Source of the DNA: Spirochaetota bacterium
Lineage (GTDB): Bacteria > Spirochaetota > UBA4802 > UBA5550
Length of the DNA stretch: 64,000 nt
Direction: 5' to 3'
Assembly: GCA_016933025.1 (NCBI GenBank)
Contig: JAFGBT010000015.1
Span: forward strand, 204,064 to 268,063
Position numbers and translations under genes: made by a program. The number at the start of each line of letters is the position of its first letter. Position 1 is the first letter of the stretch. The notes under the pieces are model-generated. The model was given only the letters and a program-made list of their open reading frames with translations, searched no databases and had not been told where the DNA came from. This document shows positions 26,323 to 35,058 of this stretch, piece by piece.

Positions 26323-27324
26323 GTGCAAGTCCTGATCAATGATTGTCCGGTCGATTTCAAGCTGGACGGCGGACAGAAGGTTTCCGACGTCGTAGAATCC
26401 GTTTCAGCCTGGACGCGGGAGCGAAATCTGATTTTCTACGAGCTCTACATTGACAATGACCGGTTCGCGATAGATGCGGTCCCCGACATGGGGCTCTCCG
26501 GGGTGAAGATCATCAACTGCATCGTGCAGTCCAGGGCTGATATCGTCTTCTCCTCCGTGGATGAGGCGGCCCGCTACTGCGAAAGGGCATCGTCGTTTGT
26601 TGCGCGTGCGCTCGAGACCGGCGAGCTGAAGCGCGAAGACGCGGAAAACATGGTGGGCGGCGTTTCCTGGCTTCTCGAGGTCCTTGCCAGGGTGATGAAC
26701 CTCCTCGGACTTGGCGGCGAAGACCTGAAATACAAGGATAGCGAGCTGTCGCGCCACGTCGAGTCCATCGAGGGGTTCCGCGACGCCCTTTCGTCCGCCG
26801 GCGACGCCGACAGGGCGCTCGAGATCGTCAGGGCGCAGGGAGACATCTACAGCGAAATCAAACAGATGTTCCGCATTCTCCTGCTGAGCGACGCCATGCG
26901 GTCGCTAATCGTACAGAGCATCGATTCTCCGGACGTTCTCATCGCCTCCATCAGGGAGACGAGGGAGGGGCTCGATGAACAGCTCGCCAACATACAGGCC
27001 GCCGCGGTTGCCTTCCAGACCGGGAAGGACAGGGAGGGCTCAGAGCGCCTCAAGAACTTCGTTGACTTCATCTACCGGTACACGCGGACCTGTTACCAGC
27101 TGGTGCCGATGTTTCGCCTGGACCTGGCGGAGGTCGAGGTCGACGGTGTCAGCCTGGAGACGAAAAACCGGGACCTGAGGAGCCTGCTCCACGAGGTCTC
27201 CTCGATCATGGAAAACAACGACATCATCAGTCTCTCGGACGTCCTCGAATACGAGATGCTTCCCTCCCTGGAAAATCTCGCAGCGTATATTGGGATTTTG
27301 CTGGACAGGATATCCAGGGATTAA
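26323..27324 (+). CDS. Conserved-looking unknown protein downstream of fliD
   Basis: A 333-residue protein I do not recognise. The start is a GTG at 26323 (overlapping an out-of-frame ATG at 26321), preceded by AGAGGTGAG. The first 70 residues look like a small beta-rich domain (MQVLINDCPVDFKLDGGQKV, then LIFYELYIDNDRFAIDAVPDM). The rest is predominantly helical with no signal peptide or catalytic motif. It lies 18 bases after fliD, so it is probably in the flagellar operon and may be a spirochaete-specific flagellar export or assembly factor. That function is inferred from position only. Confidence 0.8.
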   Translation: MQVLINDCPVDFKLDGGQKVSDVVESVSAWTRERNLIFYELYIDNDRFAIDAVPDMGLSGVKIINCIVQSRADIVFSSVDEAARYCERASSFVARALETGELKREDAENMVGGVSWLLEVLARVMNLLGLGGEDLKYKDSELSRHVESIEGFRDALSSAGDADRALEIVRAQGDIYSEIKQMFRILLLSDAMRSLIVQSIDSPDVLIASIRETREGLDEQLANIQAAAVAFQTGKDREGSERLKNFVDFIYRYTRTCYQLVPMFRLDLAEVEVDGVSLETKNRDLRSLLHEVSSIMENNDIISLSDVLEYEMLPSLENLAAYIGILLDRISRD

Positions 27325-27459
27325 TACCTTTCTCCTGCACGGCGTTTGCTGATCGCGCATACGCATCAATTTTAATGAGACGTTGTCAGAATTGACCGGG
27401 CACCTCGCGGTTTGGGGTTGTATTGCCGCGAAAAAAATAATGGGAATGGAGGGAGCGCT

Positions 27460-27879
27460 ATGGATGAGGGCGGGTGGAATTTATTTAAAGAGCATATCGG
27501 TTACACGGATGAAGAACTCAAGCTGTTTCGGGAGCGCGTGAAGGATGAAGAGCTGTCCAGGGCCATGGAGATAACCGGCAAGACGATAATAGCCGAGGTG
27601 GTCGAATCGCACGGGTGCAATAGCCGCCACCTGAAGGGCGATCGGTTCTTTCTGGACGGCGCCGGCAATCTGCTTTCGAAGCTGTGCCCGAAGAGAATGT
27701 GCATATATCTCATGGGTGCGCTCGAAACCGCCGTTTTCGGGGTCCAGGAATTATTTTACGCGGGCGCCGATCCCAATAACGTCCAGTTTAAGCGGTTCGG
27801 GTGCCGCGATGTCGGCGTGAAATGCGGCGGCTGGGGGCGCGTGGTCATGGAAATCAAAATGGTGGACCGGACCAAATAA
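27460..27879 (+). CDS. Small cysteine-rich protein, possibly TIGR04076-like
   Basis: A 139-residue protein. The ATG at 27460 has GGAGGGAG 6 bases upstream, which favours it over the in-frame TTG at 27412. The core, with SHGCNSRHLKGDRFFLDGAGNLLSKLCPKRMCIYLMGAL and FGCRDVGVKCGGWGRVVMEIKMV, resembles small TIGR04076-type proteins of unknown function (cysteine plus GD-F near the start, CP in the middle, a late cysteine). Five or more cysteines suggest metal binding or redox sensing. It is on the flagellar strand but 135 bases from the preceding gene and convergent with the thioesterase gene. Confidence 0.7.
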   Translation: MDEGGWNLFKEHIGYTDEELKLFRERVKDEELSRAMEITGKTIIAEVVESHGCNSRHLKGDRFFLDGAGNLLSKLCPKRMCIYLMGALETAVFGVQELFYAGADPNNVQFKRFGCRDVGVKCGGWGRVVMEIKMVDRTK

Positions 27880-27888
27880 CAAGCCGCA

Positions 27889-28332
27889 TCAGACGTCCGG
27901 GGCATTGTTGTGGATTCTGTCCGATTCTTCTTTTGAGACGGGAACGTACTTCCCGGTGGCCTTTACATATATTTCATTATTCATGTCGCTCACTTCTCCG
28001 AAGGTTATGCATAATATCTTCCTGTCGGAAAGTAGTCGTCCTTTTACAAGGTACGTCCCATTGGCGCTCATTGGTTTCAGGTATCGTACGGTAAATTCGG
28101 CTGTTACACAGAGCCGTTCTTTGGCTATAGTCGCGCTTAAAGCCATTGCCTCGTCCAGAAGGGCCGCTGATATGCCGCCGTGTATGAAGCCATGTCCGAT
28201 ATAATCTTCCCGCTGCTCAATTGTGGTGACGACATGCCCGCCCTCCAGCCAGAAGCGGTGTTTCAGCCCCCTGTGGTTTTGATCGCCGCAGACGTAACAC
28301 GCTTTGTGATTTGGGATGAGCACTTTATTCAT
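27889..28332 (-). CDS. PaaI-type hotdog-fold thioesterase
   Basis: A 147-residue hotdog thioesterase with the family stretch GHGFIHGGISAALLDEAMALSATIA (GxxHGG...DE catalytic helix) and AEFTVRYLKPM. The N-terminus has a C-x2-C plus H/C set (HKACYVCGDQNHRGL) seen in some PaaI relatives. It would hydrolyse an acyl-CoA or acyl-ACP thioester. It is the last gene of the minus-strand cluster, 2 bases after a radical SAM gene, and is a natural chain-release enzyme for that pathway. Confidence 0.9.
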   Translation of the reverse strand: MNKVLIPNHKACYVCGDQNHRGLKHRFWLEGGHVVTTIEQREDYIGHGFIHGGISAALLDEAMALSATIAKERLCVTAEFTVRYLKPMSANGTYLVKGRLLSDRKILCITFGEVSDMNNEIYVKATGKYVPVSKEESDRIHNNAPDV

Positions 28333-28334
28333 CG

Positions 28335-29663
28335 TTAACGTTCATGTGCCATCGCCGGCATGCCTGGCCGGCTGTTTTGCAGTTTTTTTATTCGCTGAAG
28401 GACTCTTCGTTTATTATAGTTATACGGGCTGTACACATTGCATATTGCATATTCATAAATGCCCATTAATTCTTCCCTGCTCATATGCGGATGCCTGAAC
28501 ACCACATGAAGTCCGTCATATTCGTCCCAGTTGTGGGACGTTATCAGTCCCCCGGTGAGCCATTCGCCGTATATCGGCAATTCGGGATATGGCGTGAATA
28601 TGATGAATATTATAATGTTTACGGGGAGCCTGCTCAGTTTATCGAGGTCTTCTTTTAACGACGGTACCGTGTCATTGGGAAGGCCCAGTATGTAGGTGCC
28701 TGACGTCGATACATTGTTTTCACGTAATTCGGAAAAGACCCTGTAGATCTTATCGCTCGATTGCCCTTTCTTCTGGTCCAGAAGGTTGGCGTCATTCATT
28801 GATTCAATCCCCATGTATACGCTGTCAAATCCGAATCTGGCGAGTTCCCTGACATTTCCTGTAATCAGGTCAACCCTTGAACTGCAAAACCACTTCATGC
28901 CGTATTTTTTCAATAATTCCAGTACTCTCCGGGCGTGTGTTCTGTGCTGCAGAAAGGTTTCGTCCCCGATATTGATATACCGGATTCCCATCTCTTTATA
29001 CGTTGCGAGCGCCCTTTCAATTTCTTTGATGGATAGTATATCTATATCAGGTGAGAATATTTTCGTGCAGCAGAATTCGCATTTGAACCTGCACCCTTTA
29101 ATCGTGAACAAGTATCCCGCCTCTTCCCCCGCCGGGAGCACCGAACTGAAGGGGGTTGTTATTATCGGGTGCCGGATGGCGTCGATTTTTTCGTTTTCTA
29201 TGAGCGATTTTAATTCGCGATCAGGATATCCGATGAATATTTTGTCGAAATGTGAAGAGGCGCCGGGCGTGAATGTGCCGTAATTGCCCGCCCAGACCTC
29301 CCTCACGCCGTTTTCCCGCGCTATCCCTGCCATTTTTACCGCGGCGTTGAAATTTGTTGTATAAAAGCTGATCCCCAGAACATCATAGCCCTGTTTTGTG
29401 GCGTCGTTGAATTCCCCCCACTCCGGGAACTCAAGAATGTCAACCGAGGGTATATTTTCCTTGAGAAAGCGGAGCCCGATAGCCGGCTGGCTTCTCCCGC
29501 CAAGGAATGATTCGTTATTCGCGATTTTAATGCATTCCTCAACGCTGGTTATCTTGGCCGGATCGATTTTCCTTCCCGGCACCTGGTTGACCATTGAGAT
29601 TTCAGGCATCGGTACCGTCGACAGGAGCACCTTTTTTCTTTTCTTTTTTACAATAAAATCCAT
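28335..29663 (-). CDS. B12-binding-domain-type radical SAM protein (cluster enzyme 3)
   Basis: A 442-residue radical SAM enzyme. The N-terminal Rossmann-like cobalamin-binding-type domain (about 55-165, GYDVLGISFYTTNFNAAVKMAGIA) lacks the DxHxxG cobalamin ligand motif. The cluster motif is C191-x3-C195-x2-C198 (GCRFKCEFCCTK), followed by ERALATYKEMGIRYINIGDETFL. The C-terminus has HVVFRHPHMSREELMGIYEYAICNVYSPYNY, similar in layout to the paralogues upstream. Its first 50 residues differ from theirs. The reaction is unknown; relatives include methylases and oxidative cyclases acting on lipids and tetrapyrroles. Confidence 0.85.
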   Translation of the reverse strand: MDFIVKKKRKKVLLSTVPMPEISMVNQVPGRKIDPAKITSVEECIKIANNESFLGGRSQPAIGLRFLKENIPSVDILEFPEWGEFNDATKQGYDVLGISFYTTNFNAAVKMAGIARENGVREVWAGNYGTFTPGASSHFDKIFIGYPDRELKSLIENEKIDAIRHPIITTPFSSVLPAGEEAGYLFTIKGCRFKCEFCCTKIFSPDIDILSIKEIERALATYKEMGIRYINIGDETFLQHRTHARRVLELLKKYGMKWFCSSRVDLITGNVRELARFGFDSVYMGIESMNDANLLDQKKGQSSDKIYRVFSELRENNVSTSGTYILGLPNDTVPSLKEDLDKLSRLPVNIIIFIIFTPYPELPIYGEWLTGGLITSHNWDEYDGLHVVFRHPHMSREELMGIYEYAICNVYSPYNYNKRRVLQRIKKLQNSRPGMPAMAHER

Positions 29664-29682
29664 GGCGGTAATTACTCACCTT

Positions 29683-31209
29683 CTAATAATTTACAGCCCT
29701 GGGCGCCCCCAGCAGCATGCTTCGTTCATGCAAATGCATTTTCAGAATGTTATTCAGCTTTTTCTGGTAGTCCTTTTCTTCTTCGGGATCCGGCTTATAG
29801 CAGGAGGGAAACTTGTACGATACATAATTAAAGCTCAGGTTTAACAGCAGGGTGTCTATCTTTTCTCTTATCAGCACGTTGCGAGGATTCGGCGAGAACG
29901 TGTCCCACAAATCCCACATCCCCATCAGCCTTTTCCAGATGTTTTTAAATGAATATACCTTTTGGTTTGCATAATAGTACCCGTCCTGAAGTTCATCCGG
30001 CGTCATTTTTTCGGGCATGAACTGAACAGTGGTACCCGTGTAGCGTTTCCAGTCATGAGACAGAACTCTTCCCTCTCGCTCTAAACGCTTCGTCAGAACC
30101 GTGCCCGGGAATGGAGTCACGCAGAAGAACTGCGGAAGACCCAGATGATTATCAATAACAAAATCCGCGGTATTTTCAAACACAGAAACGTCCTCGTTGT
30201 CATAACCGAGCACGAATGTGCTAATGATCGCCAATCCATATGATTGAATTTTTTTGATTTTCGTTGAATACTCTGCGATTTTATTCGCTGGATTCTTTTC
30301 CATGATCGCCAGTGTTTCTTCAGTTATGGACTCGAACCCGACTATCATCCTTGTGCCGCCGGACATCGCCAGTAGCTCGAGCAGTTCATTGTCATTGGCC
30401 ATGGCAAGGGATCCCTGGCTCATCCAGCTTATATTCAGCGGCGCAAGCGCGCGGCAGAGTTCTTTCGTGCGGCTCCTGATGGCCGAGATGTCGTCGTCGA
30501 CTATCATATACCGAGTGGTCTCTCCAAACCTGTCCTTGATCGACCTTATCTCCTCGATGACTTTTTCAATCGGTCTGAACCGGTATTTCGGGCCCCAGAG
30601 GAGGCTCACTGAGCAAAATTCGCATCTCATCGGGCAGCCCCTCATTGTTTGTATCATCGGGTTGTGATACGATTCCAGCTTAAGCTTGTCCCACCTGGGG
30701 AGCGGCTGGTCGGCGAGGTCTGGACGTTCGGATTCCTCCATCCTGTATATGCGCTTGAGAGAGCCGTTTTTGAAATCATTCAATATTGTGGCCATCAGAG
30801 TTTCAGCTTCGCCCAGGGCGAGGGAGTCGGCGTGTTCAAGCGCCTCATCGGGCATCATTGAGGCGTGATAACCGCCAATAATGACGGGTATCCCTTTTTC
30901 CCTGAATGTATCGGCAATGATGTAGCCGCGTGTCGCCTCGGTGGTAAAAAATGTTAATATCAACAGGTCTGTCTTTTTATCGAAGTCAATCTCCTCCACG
31001 TATTCGTCTATGAGCGTCACGTCAAATTCCTCCGGGACAAGGGACCCGAGAATTGCCAGGGTCAGAGACGTCCCGCTGGCCTTTTTTTTCAGGCTTCCCG
31101 ACATAACCGCAGCCCTGGATGAGTAGCCGAAGGCCAGATCCCAGAACTCAACCCGTTCGGGATCAAATAATTCTTTCTTTGGAAAAATTATCGTAATATT
31201 CTTTTTCAT
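29683..31209 (-). CDS. B12-binding-type radical SAM protein with DUF4070-like tail (cluster enzyme 2)
   Basis: A 508-residue protein. The N-terminal cobalamin-binding-type domain (about 50-150: FDVTLIDEYVEEIDFDKKTD, VIIGGYHASMMPDEAL, GEAE) has no DxHxxG motif. The radical SAM motif is C192-x3-C196-x2-C199 (MRGCPMRCEFCS). A C-terminal region (about 380-500) reads TVQFMPEKMTPDELQDGYYYANQKVYSFKNIWKRL, like the DUF4070 tail of HpnR-type enzymes. It is a close paralogue of the protein at 31290-32822, from which it is separated by an 80-base gap containing a hairpin. Substrate unknown; the neighbouring acyl carrier protein suggests a carrier-bound acyl chain. Confidence 0.87.
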   Translation of the reverse strand: MKKNITIIFPKKELFDPERVEFWDLAFGYSSRAAVMSGSLKKKASGTSLTLAILGSLVPEEFDVTLIDEYVEEIDFDKKTDLLILTFFTTEATRGYIIADTFREKGIPVIIGGYHASMMPDEALEHADSLALGEAETLMATILNDFKNGSLKRIYRMEESERPDLADQPLPRWDKLKLESYHNPMIQTMRGCPMRCEFCSVSLLWGPKYRFRPIEKVIEEIRSIKDRFGETTRYMIVDDDISAIRSRTKELCRALAPLNISWMSQGSLAMANDNELLELLAMSGGTRMIVGFESITEETLAIMEKNPANKIAEYSTKIKKIQSYGLAIISTFVLGYDNEDVSVFENTADFVIDNHLGLPQFFCVTPFPGTVLTKRLEREGRVLSHDWKRYTGTTVQFMPEKMTPDELQDGYYYANQKVYSFKNIWKRLMGMWDLWDTFSPNPRNVLIREKIDTLLLNLSFNYVSYKFPSCYKPDPEEEKDYQKKLNNILKMHLHERSMLLGAPRAVNY

Positions 31210-31232
31210 AGTATCTTCCCCTGATGAGTATC

Positions 31233-31260
31233 GGGACGCGACCGGGAGGGGCCGCGTCCC
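31233..31260 (-). other. Intra-operon hairpin between the paralogous radical SAM genes
   Basis: GGGACGCG (31233-31240) pairs perfectly with CGCGTCCC (31253-31260), with three further possible pairs inside. There is no U tract on the coding strand, so it is more likely a processing or stability element. Confidence 0.5.
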
Positions 31261-31289
31261 TGGGTGCCCGGCGGTCTTTACGGATCATG

Positions 31290-32822
31290 TCAAATGGCCG
31301 CAACATTCACTCCTGTATTGTTATCGACCACGGCGTTCATCATTTCGGTTCTTCTGCTGAGAAACCTCCGAAGCAGGGTGTTCAGCTTTTTCCTGTAATG
31401 CGCCTCTTCGTTGCTGTCTGCGTTGTAATTCAAGGGGTAACTGTAGGCGCATGCCCGGAAATTTTCATTGAGCAGCAAGGTGTCGATTTTTTCCTTAATT
31501 ATGACAGGTTCCCGCCTTCTTGCGTTTTCGTCCCACAGCCTCCAGAGCCCGTTTAACCGTTTCCATATGTTCTTATATGAATAGACTTTTTGAATCGTGT
31601 AGTAATACCCGTTTTGCAGTTGTTCCGGCGTCATGGTCTTTGGTATGAACTGCACCGTCGAGCCCGTGTAGAATTTCCAATCCCTGGAAAGTATTCTCCC
31701 TTCCTCCTCAAGCCTTTTTGTGAGGGCAGTTCCGGGAAACGGCGTCAGTGCGAATAATTGCGGCAGTGCAATGCAGTTATCAATGATGAAGTCCGCCGAA
31801 TTGTCGAAACTATCCATTCCGTCCGTGTCAAAACCGAAAACAAATGCGCCGATGATGGCCACTCCGTAGGATTGTATCTTCCTGATGTTTGCGATATAAT
31901 CCGATAATTTATTTGCCGGGTTTTTTTTCATTAGCCTGAGGCTTTCCTCGGATACCGATTCAAAGCCCATTATCATCCTCGTGCCCCCGGATTGCGTCAT
32001 GAGATCCAGGTATTCGTCGTCCTTCGCCATTGCCATTGAGCCCTGGCTCATCCATTGAATCTGCAGCGGGATCAAAGCCCTGAAAAGCTCTTTTGAGCGA
32101 TTTCTGTTCGCCGCAATATCATCATCGGAAATCATTATGAAGGTGTTTCTTCCGAAAGATTTTTTTAATGACTCTATTTCCTCGATGACTTTCTCGATCG
32201 GCTTATACCGGTACTTGGAGCCCCAATGAACCCGCACCGTGCAGAAATCGCATTTCATCGGGCAGCCCCTCATTGTCTGAATGGTCGGGTTAAAGTATGA
32301 GTTAAGCTTTAAGCAGTTGAAATGAGGTATAGGAAGATTGTCCAGGGCAGGCCTCTCATCATCATTTACCCTGTAAAATTTTTCCAATTTTCCTTTCCTG
32401 AAATCTTCAAGTATCTTCGGCAATAGAACCTCAGCTTCTCCGATGGCCACGGTGTCCGCATGAGTGATCGCTTCGTCCGGTGCCATGGAGGCATGGCAGC
32501 CTCCGATGACGACCGTTACATTTCGTTCCCTGAATGTATCGGCAATCGCATAACCCCTGGTAGCGGCAGTGGTGAAGAAGGTCAGCAGCAACAGGTCGGT
32601 TTCGATAGTAAAATCGATATCTTCGACGTTTTCATCGATCACCGTCACCTCAAAGTCGTCCGGTATTAATGAATGGAGTATCGGGAGGGCCATGGGCGTG
32701 CCGCTGTACTTGCGCTGCTGGATCCCGGCCGCCTTGGCCATAAATCCGAATTCCCAGAATTCCATTCTCCCCGGGTCAAATATCTCTCTTTTCGGCGAAA
32801 TTATCGTAATTTTATTTTTCAT
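31290..32822 (-). CDS. B12-binding-type radical SAM protein with DUF4070-like tail (cluster enzyme 1)
   Basis: A 510-residue paralogue of the next downstream protein, with the same order: start IISPKREIFDPGRMEFWEFGF, cobalamin-binding-type fold (FEVTVIDENVEDIDF, VVIGGCHASMAPDEAI), C187-x3-C191-x2-C194 (MRGCPMKCDFC), ISDDDIAANRNRSKELF, MIMGFESVSEESL and the tail TVQFIPKTMTPEQLQNGYYYTIQKVYSYKNIWKRL. Its start overlaps the acyl carrier protein stop by four bases (32819-32822), so the two are translationally coupled. That coupling supports a substrate carried on the ACP. Confidence 0.87.
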   Translation of the reverse strand: MKNKITIISPKREIFDPGRMEFWEFGFMAKAAGIQQRKYSGTPMALPILHSLIPDDFEVTVIDENVEDIDFTIETDLLLLTFFTTAATRGYAIADTFRERNVTVVIGGCHASMAPDEAITHADTVAIGEAEVLLPKILEDFRKGKLEKFYRVNDDERPALDNLPIPHFNCLKLNSYFNPTIQTMRGCPMKCDFCTVRVHWGSKYRYKPIEKVIEEIESLKKSFGRNTFIMISDDDIAANRNRSKELFRALIPLQIQWMSQGSMAMAKDDEYLDLMTQSGGTRMIMGFESVSEESLRLMKKNPANKLSDYIANIRKIQSYGVAIIGAFVFGFDTDGMDSFDNSADFIIDNCIALPQLFALTPFPGTALTKRLEEEGRILSRDWKFYTGSTVQFIPKTMTPEQLQNGYYYTIQKVYSYKNIWKRLNGLWRLWDENARRREPVIIKEKIDTLLLNENFRACAYSYPLNYNADSNEEAHYRKKLNTLLRRFLSRRTEMMNAVVDNNTGVNVAAI

Positions 32823-33106
32823 TTTGCCCTCGCTTGCGTCTCGATGCTTTTCGGAAGAACGCCTTCAGCCAGAATGAATTGATAAATATCGCCCATCGTC
32901 GCGATATTTTTAACCCTGTCTTCATCAATCGAAATTTCGAACCTGTCTTCGAACGACAGCATTATTTCGATTAAATCCAGTGAATCGGCCATCAGGTCAT
33001 CAACGAGTGACTTTTCCTCGGTGATCATCTGTATGGTGACGCCGTGCTTCTTGAGCACGCTTGCCACAACTTCATCAACGACTTGCTTGATTTCCTTGTA
33101 GTCCAT
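32819..33106 (-). CDS. Acyl carrier protein of the unknown cluster
   Basis: A 95-residue acyl carrier protein. The phosphopantetheine site is S42 in LMADSLDLIEIMLSFEDRF, matching the DSLDxxE motif. It is longer than housekeeping AcpP by an extended C-terminus (LPKSIETQARAK). It lies 31 bases after the degenerate KAS III gene and overlaps the first radical SAM gene by four bases. It is therefore a dedicated carrier for this pathway rather than the fatty-acid-synthesis ACP, for which no fab genes are present nearby. Confidence 0.93.
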   Translation of the reverse strand: MDYKEIKQVVDEVVASVLKKHGVTIQMITEEKSLVDDLMADSLDLIEIMLSFEDRFEISIDEDRVKNIATMGDIYQFILAEGVLPKSIETQARAK

Positions 33107-33137
33107 ATTTGTTCTCCTGAGGTTATTTTAGTGCGTA

Positions 33138-34028
33138 TCAGACCAGATACAGGCCGCATGCGGCCGTAAGCCCGGCTCCTGCGCCGATGAATAGTATCGC
33201 GTCATTGTCCCGCAGGTATCCCCGCTCACCCGCGATGTGATATCCCAGGATAAGGGCGGATGAATGCGGGTCGCCGAATTCGTCGTACAGATCGACCGTC
33301 TGGCTTCCGTCTATGCCGAGCGCTTTGGATAATTTTACGCTGAATCCGGAAACCGGCTGGGATGATATAATTGTTTTTATTTCCGATACCGGTATGGATC
33401 GGGATTGAAGGTAATCCCTGGCCGCAACAACGGAGAAATCATTAAGGCGGCCGTGATAATCATCGTCTATCTGGATGGTGACCTCCTTTCTTCCTTCATT
33501 GCCGAGTGCAATCAGGTCTGCGTACGAGCGCAGTCCGTGATTCCCGTCACTGGATGTCTTAAAGATGATTTCCCTGAACCCGTAGTTATTTGCTTCTGAA
33601 TGGGAGAGTAATACCGCGGCGCCGATTTTCGAGTAAGGAAATGCGGGGCTGTATTCCTTCGAGGGATGCACATCGCTGGAAATTATCAGGGCATTCGTAA
33701 TGGTGCCGTTTTTCATAAAATCTTCCACGACCCTGACGGCGTACAAAAAACCGCAGGCACCGTTCATAATATCGAAAGAGAATGTCGAGCCGCCGTTCGT
33801 ATTGTTCATTATGTCAAGGTTCATCCCGAGGCGATGCTGGATCAGGGCCGCCTGCGCCGGCTCGGCCATGTTGTCGTCCTTGTAGTTTCCTATACTTATC
33901 AGCATGTTGATCTCGTTCCTGTCAATTCCCGCTTTTTCCATGCACTGATCGGCGGCGCGAACTGCCAGGTCGATACAGCTTTTTATGCTGCAGTCTGTTA
34001 CAATTGAAGTTGATTTAATTCGCGCCAT
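33138..34028 (-). CDS. KAS III-like protein with incomplete catalytic triad
   Basis: A 296-residue thiolase-fold protein of the FabH group. The nucleophile C92 is kept (NGACGFLYA). The histidine position reads IISSQPVSGF, so S223 replaces the HQ histidine, and the asparagine loop reads FGDPHSS, with D253 in place of N. Condensation by the normal mechanism is therefore unlikely; acyl transfer, or a structural role beside the intact KAS III upstream, fits better. The ATG at 34028 has GGGAG 6 bases away and overlaps the upstream gene by 14 bases; an alternative in-frame start at 34049 would add seven residues. Confidence 0.83.
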   Translation of the reverse strand: MARIKSTSIVTDCSIKSCIDLAVRAADQCMEKAGIDRNEINMLISIGNYKDDNMAEPAQAALIQHRLGMNLDIMNNTNGGSTFSFDIMNGACGFLYAVRVVEDFMKNGTITNALIISSDVHPSKEYSPAFPYSKIGAAVLLSHSEANNYGFREIIFKTSSDGNHGLRSYADLIALGNEGRKEVTIQIDDDYHGRLNDFSVVAARDYLQSRSIPVSEIKTIISSQPVSGFSVKLSKALGIDGSQTVDLYDEFGDPHSSALILGYHIAGERGYLRDNDAILFIGAGAGLTAACGLYLV

Positions 34029-35058
34029 CTCGCACTCCCAGAGAGCCAATTTTTGCGGAAAGAAGTCCCAGCACCAAGCCGGATGCGGCGGAATAGAAGA
34101 GGACCCTGGACCCCCTGGGTATCTTTTTTTCCTTTATCGCATTGTGCAGGGCCACGAAATGGGACGTTGAAGCCGTGTTCCCGTATTCATCAACATTTAC
34201 GATTACCCCGCGCGGCTCCCAGTTAAAATAGTATTTCAGGTGTTGCCTGAAAAGCTCGATTACTTTTGGAGATGTCTGGTGATATATGTTGAAATCGTAG
34301 TCATCCATCTGGCTTTTATTGTTTTTCTCCAAAACGGTTTTCAGAAAAACGGGCAGGCGTTTAAAACTTTCGATATAAAGCTCCTTGGTTTTTGTGTACA
34401 TGGCGGGCCCGGGATTGCGGTTGCTCGGGACTCCGATGCAATGCTTCGCGAATGCCGCTATAGTGGTGAAATTAATGAATTCTATGCACTCGTTTTCATC
34501 ATCAGATCTATCAAGGATGAAGGCGGCGCCTGCATCGCCGACGGTAAGTGATGCGAGCTGGTCGTCATGCCTATCTTTTATTTCTTTGAGGGCCGTCTCG
34601 GAAATGGGCGTAATGCATTCTCCGCTTATGACCATGCCGTTTCTGACGCTGCCCGATCTGATCATATTATCCAGAATATACGCCCCGGTCAACATGCCTG
34701 CGCATGCGTTTGTGATGTCGAGGTTGATAGCCGAGTGTGCGCCCAGTCTGTTTTTTGCCAGGAGGCTTATTGCCGGCTCAAGATGATGCTTGAGCCCGCC
34801 GTGAAAACGGGTGATTGAAGAATAGATGACAACCTCGAGATCAGATGCCTTATATGACGAGTTCTTAAGGCAGTTCCCGGCCGCGGTTATCGCGATTTTT
34901 ACCGAATCCTCGGATTGTGCCCGCCATCTGCGCTTTTTAATTCCCGCTGTGTCTAATGCCAGGAGGATAGATGCATCCTTGCCGGTCAGAAGCTCTTCAT
35001 TTGTAACAATTTTCTCCGGAGTATAGGCGCCGATGCTTTCAAATTTGCTTTTATACAT
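34015..35058 (-). CDS. 3-oxoacyl-ACP synthase III-like condensing enzyme (intact triad)
   Basis: A 347-residue KAS III-type protein with all catalytic residues: C119 in TNACAGMLTG, H260 in NIYHQTSPKV and N294 in YGNTASTSH. It would join a primer acyl-CoA to a carrier-bound extender, or condense two acyl chains as OleA does; the sequence alone does not decide. It is the first gene of the minus-strand cluster and overlaps the degenerate KAS III gene by 14 bases, which suggests a heterodimer. The upstream 563-base gap has no clear minus-strand promoter. Confidence 0.88.
   Translation of the reverse strand: MYKSKFESIGAYTPEKIVTNEELLTGKDASILLALDTAGIKKRRWRAQSEDSVKIAITAAGNCLKNSSYKASDLEVVIYSSITRFHGGLKHHLEPAISLLAKNRLGAHSAINLDITNACAGMLTGAYILDNMIRSGSVRNGMVISGECITPISETALKEIKDRHDDQLASLTVGDAGAAFILDRSDDENECIEFINFTTIAAFAKHCIGVPSNRNPGPAMYTKTKELYIESFKRLPVFLKTVLEKNNKSQMDDYDFNIYHQTSPKVIELFRQHLKYYFNWEPRGVIVNVDEYGNTASTSHFVALHNAIKEKKIPRGSRVLFYSAASGLVLGLLSAKIGSLGVRDGAN

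Noticed and set aside
28335-32822. Cobalamin ligand motif DxHxxG in the radical SAM proteins
   Set aside because: The N-terminal domain fold fits the cobalamin-binding class, but no DxHxxG was found in any of the three; cobalamin binding is therefore not asserted.
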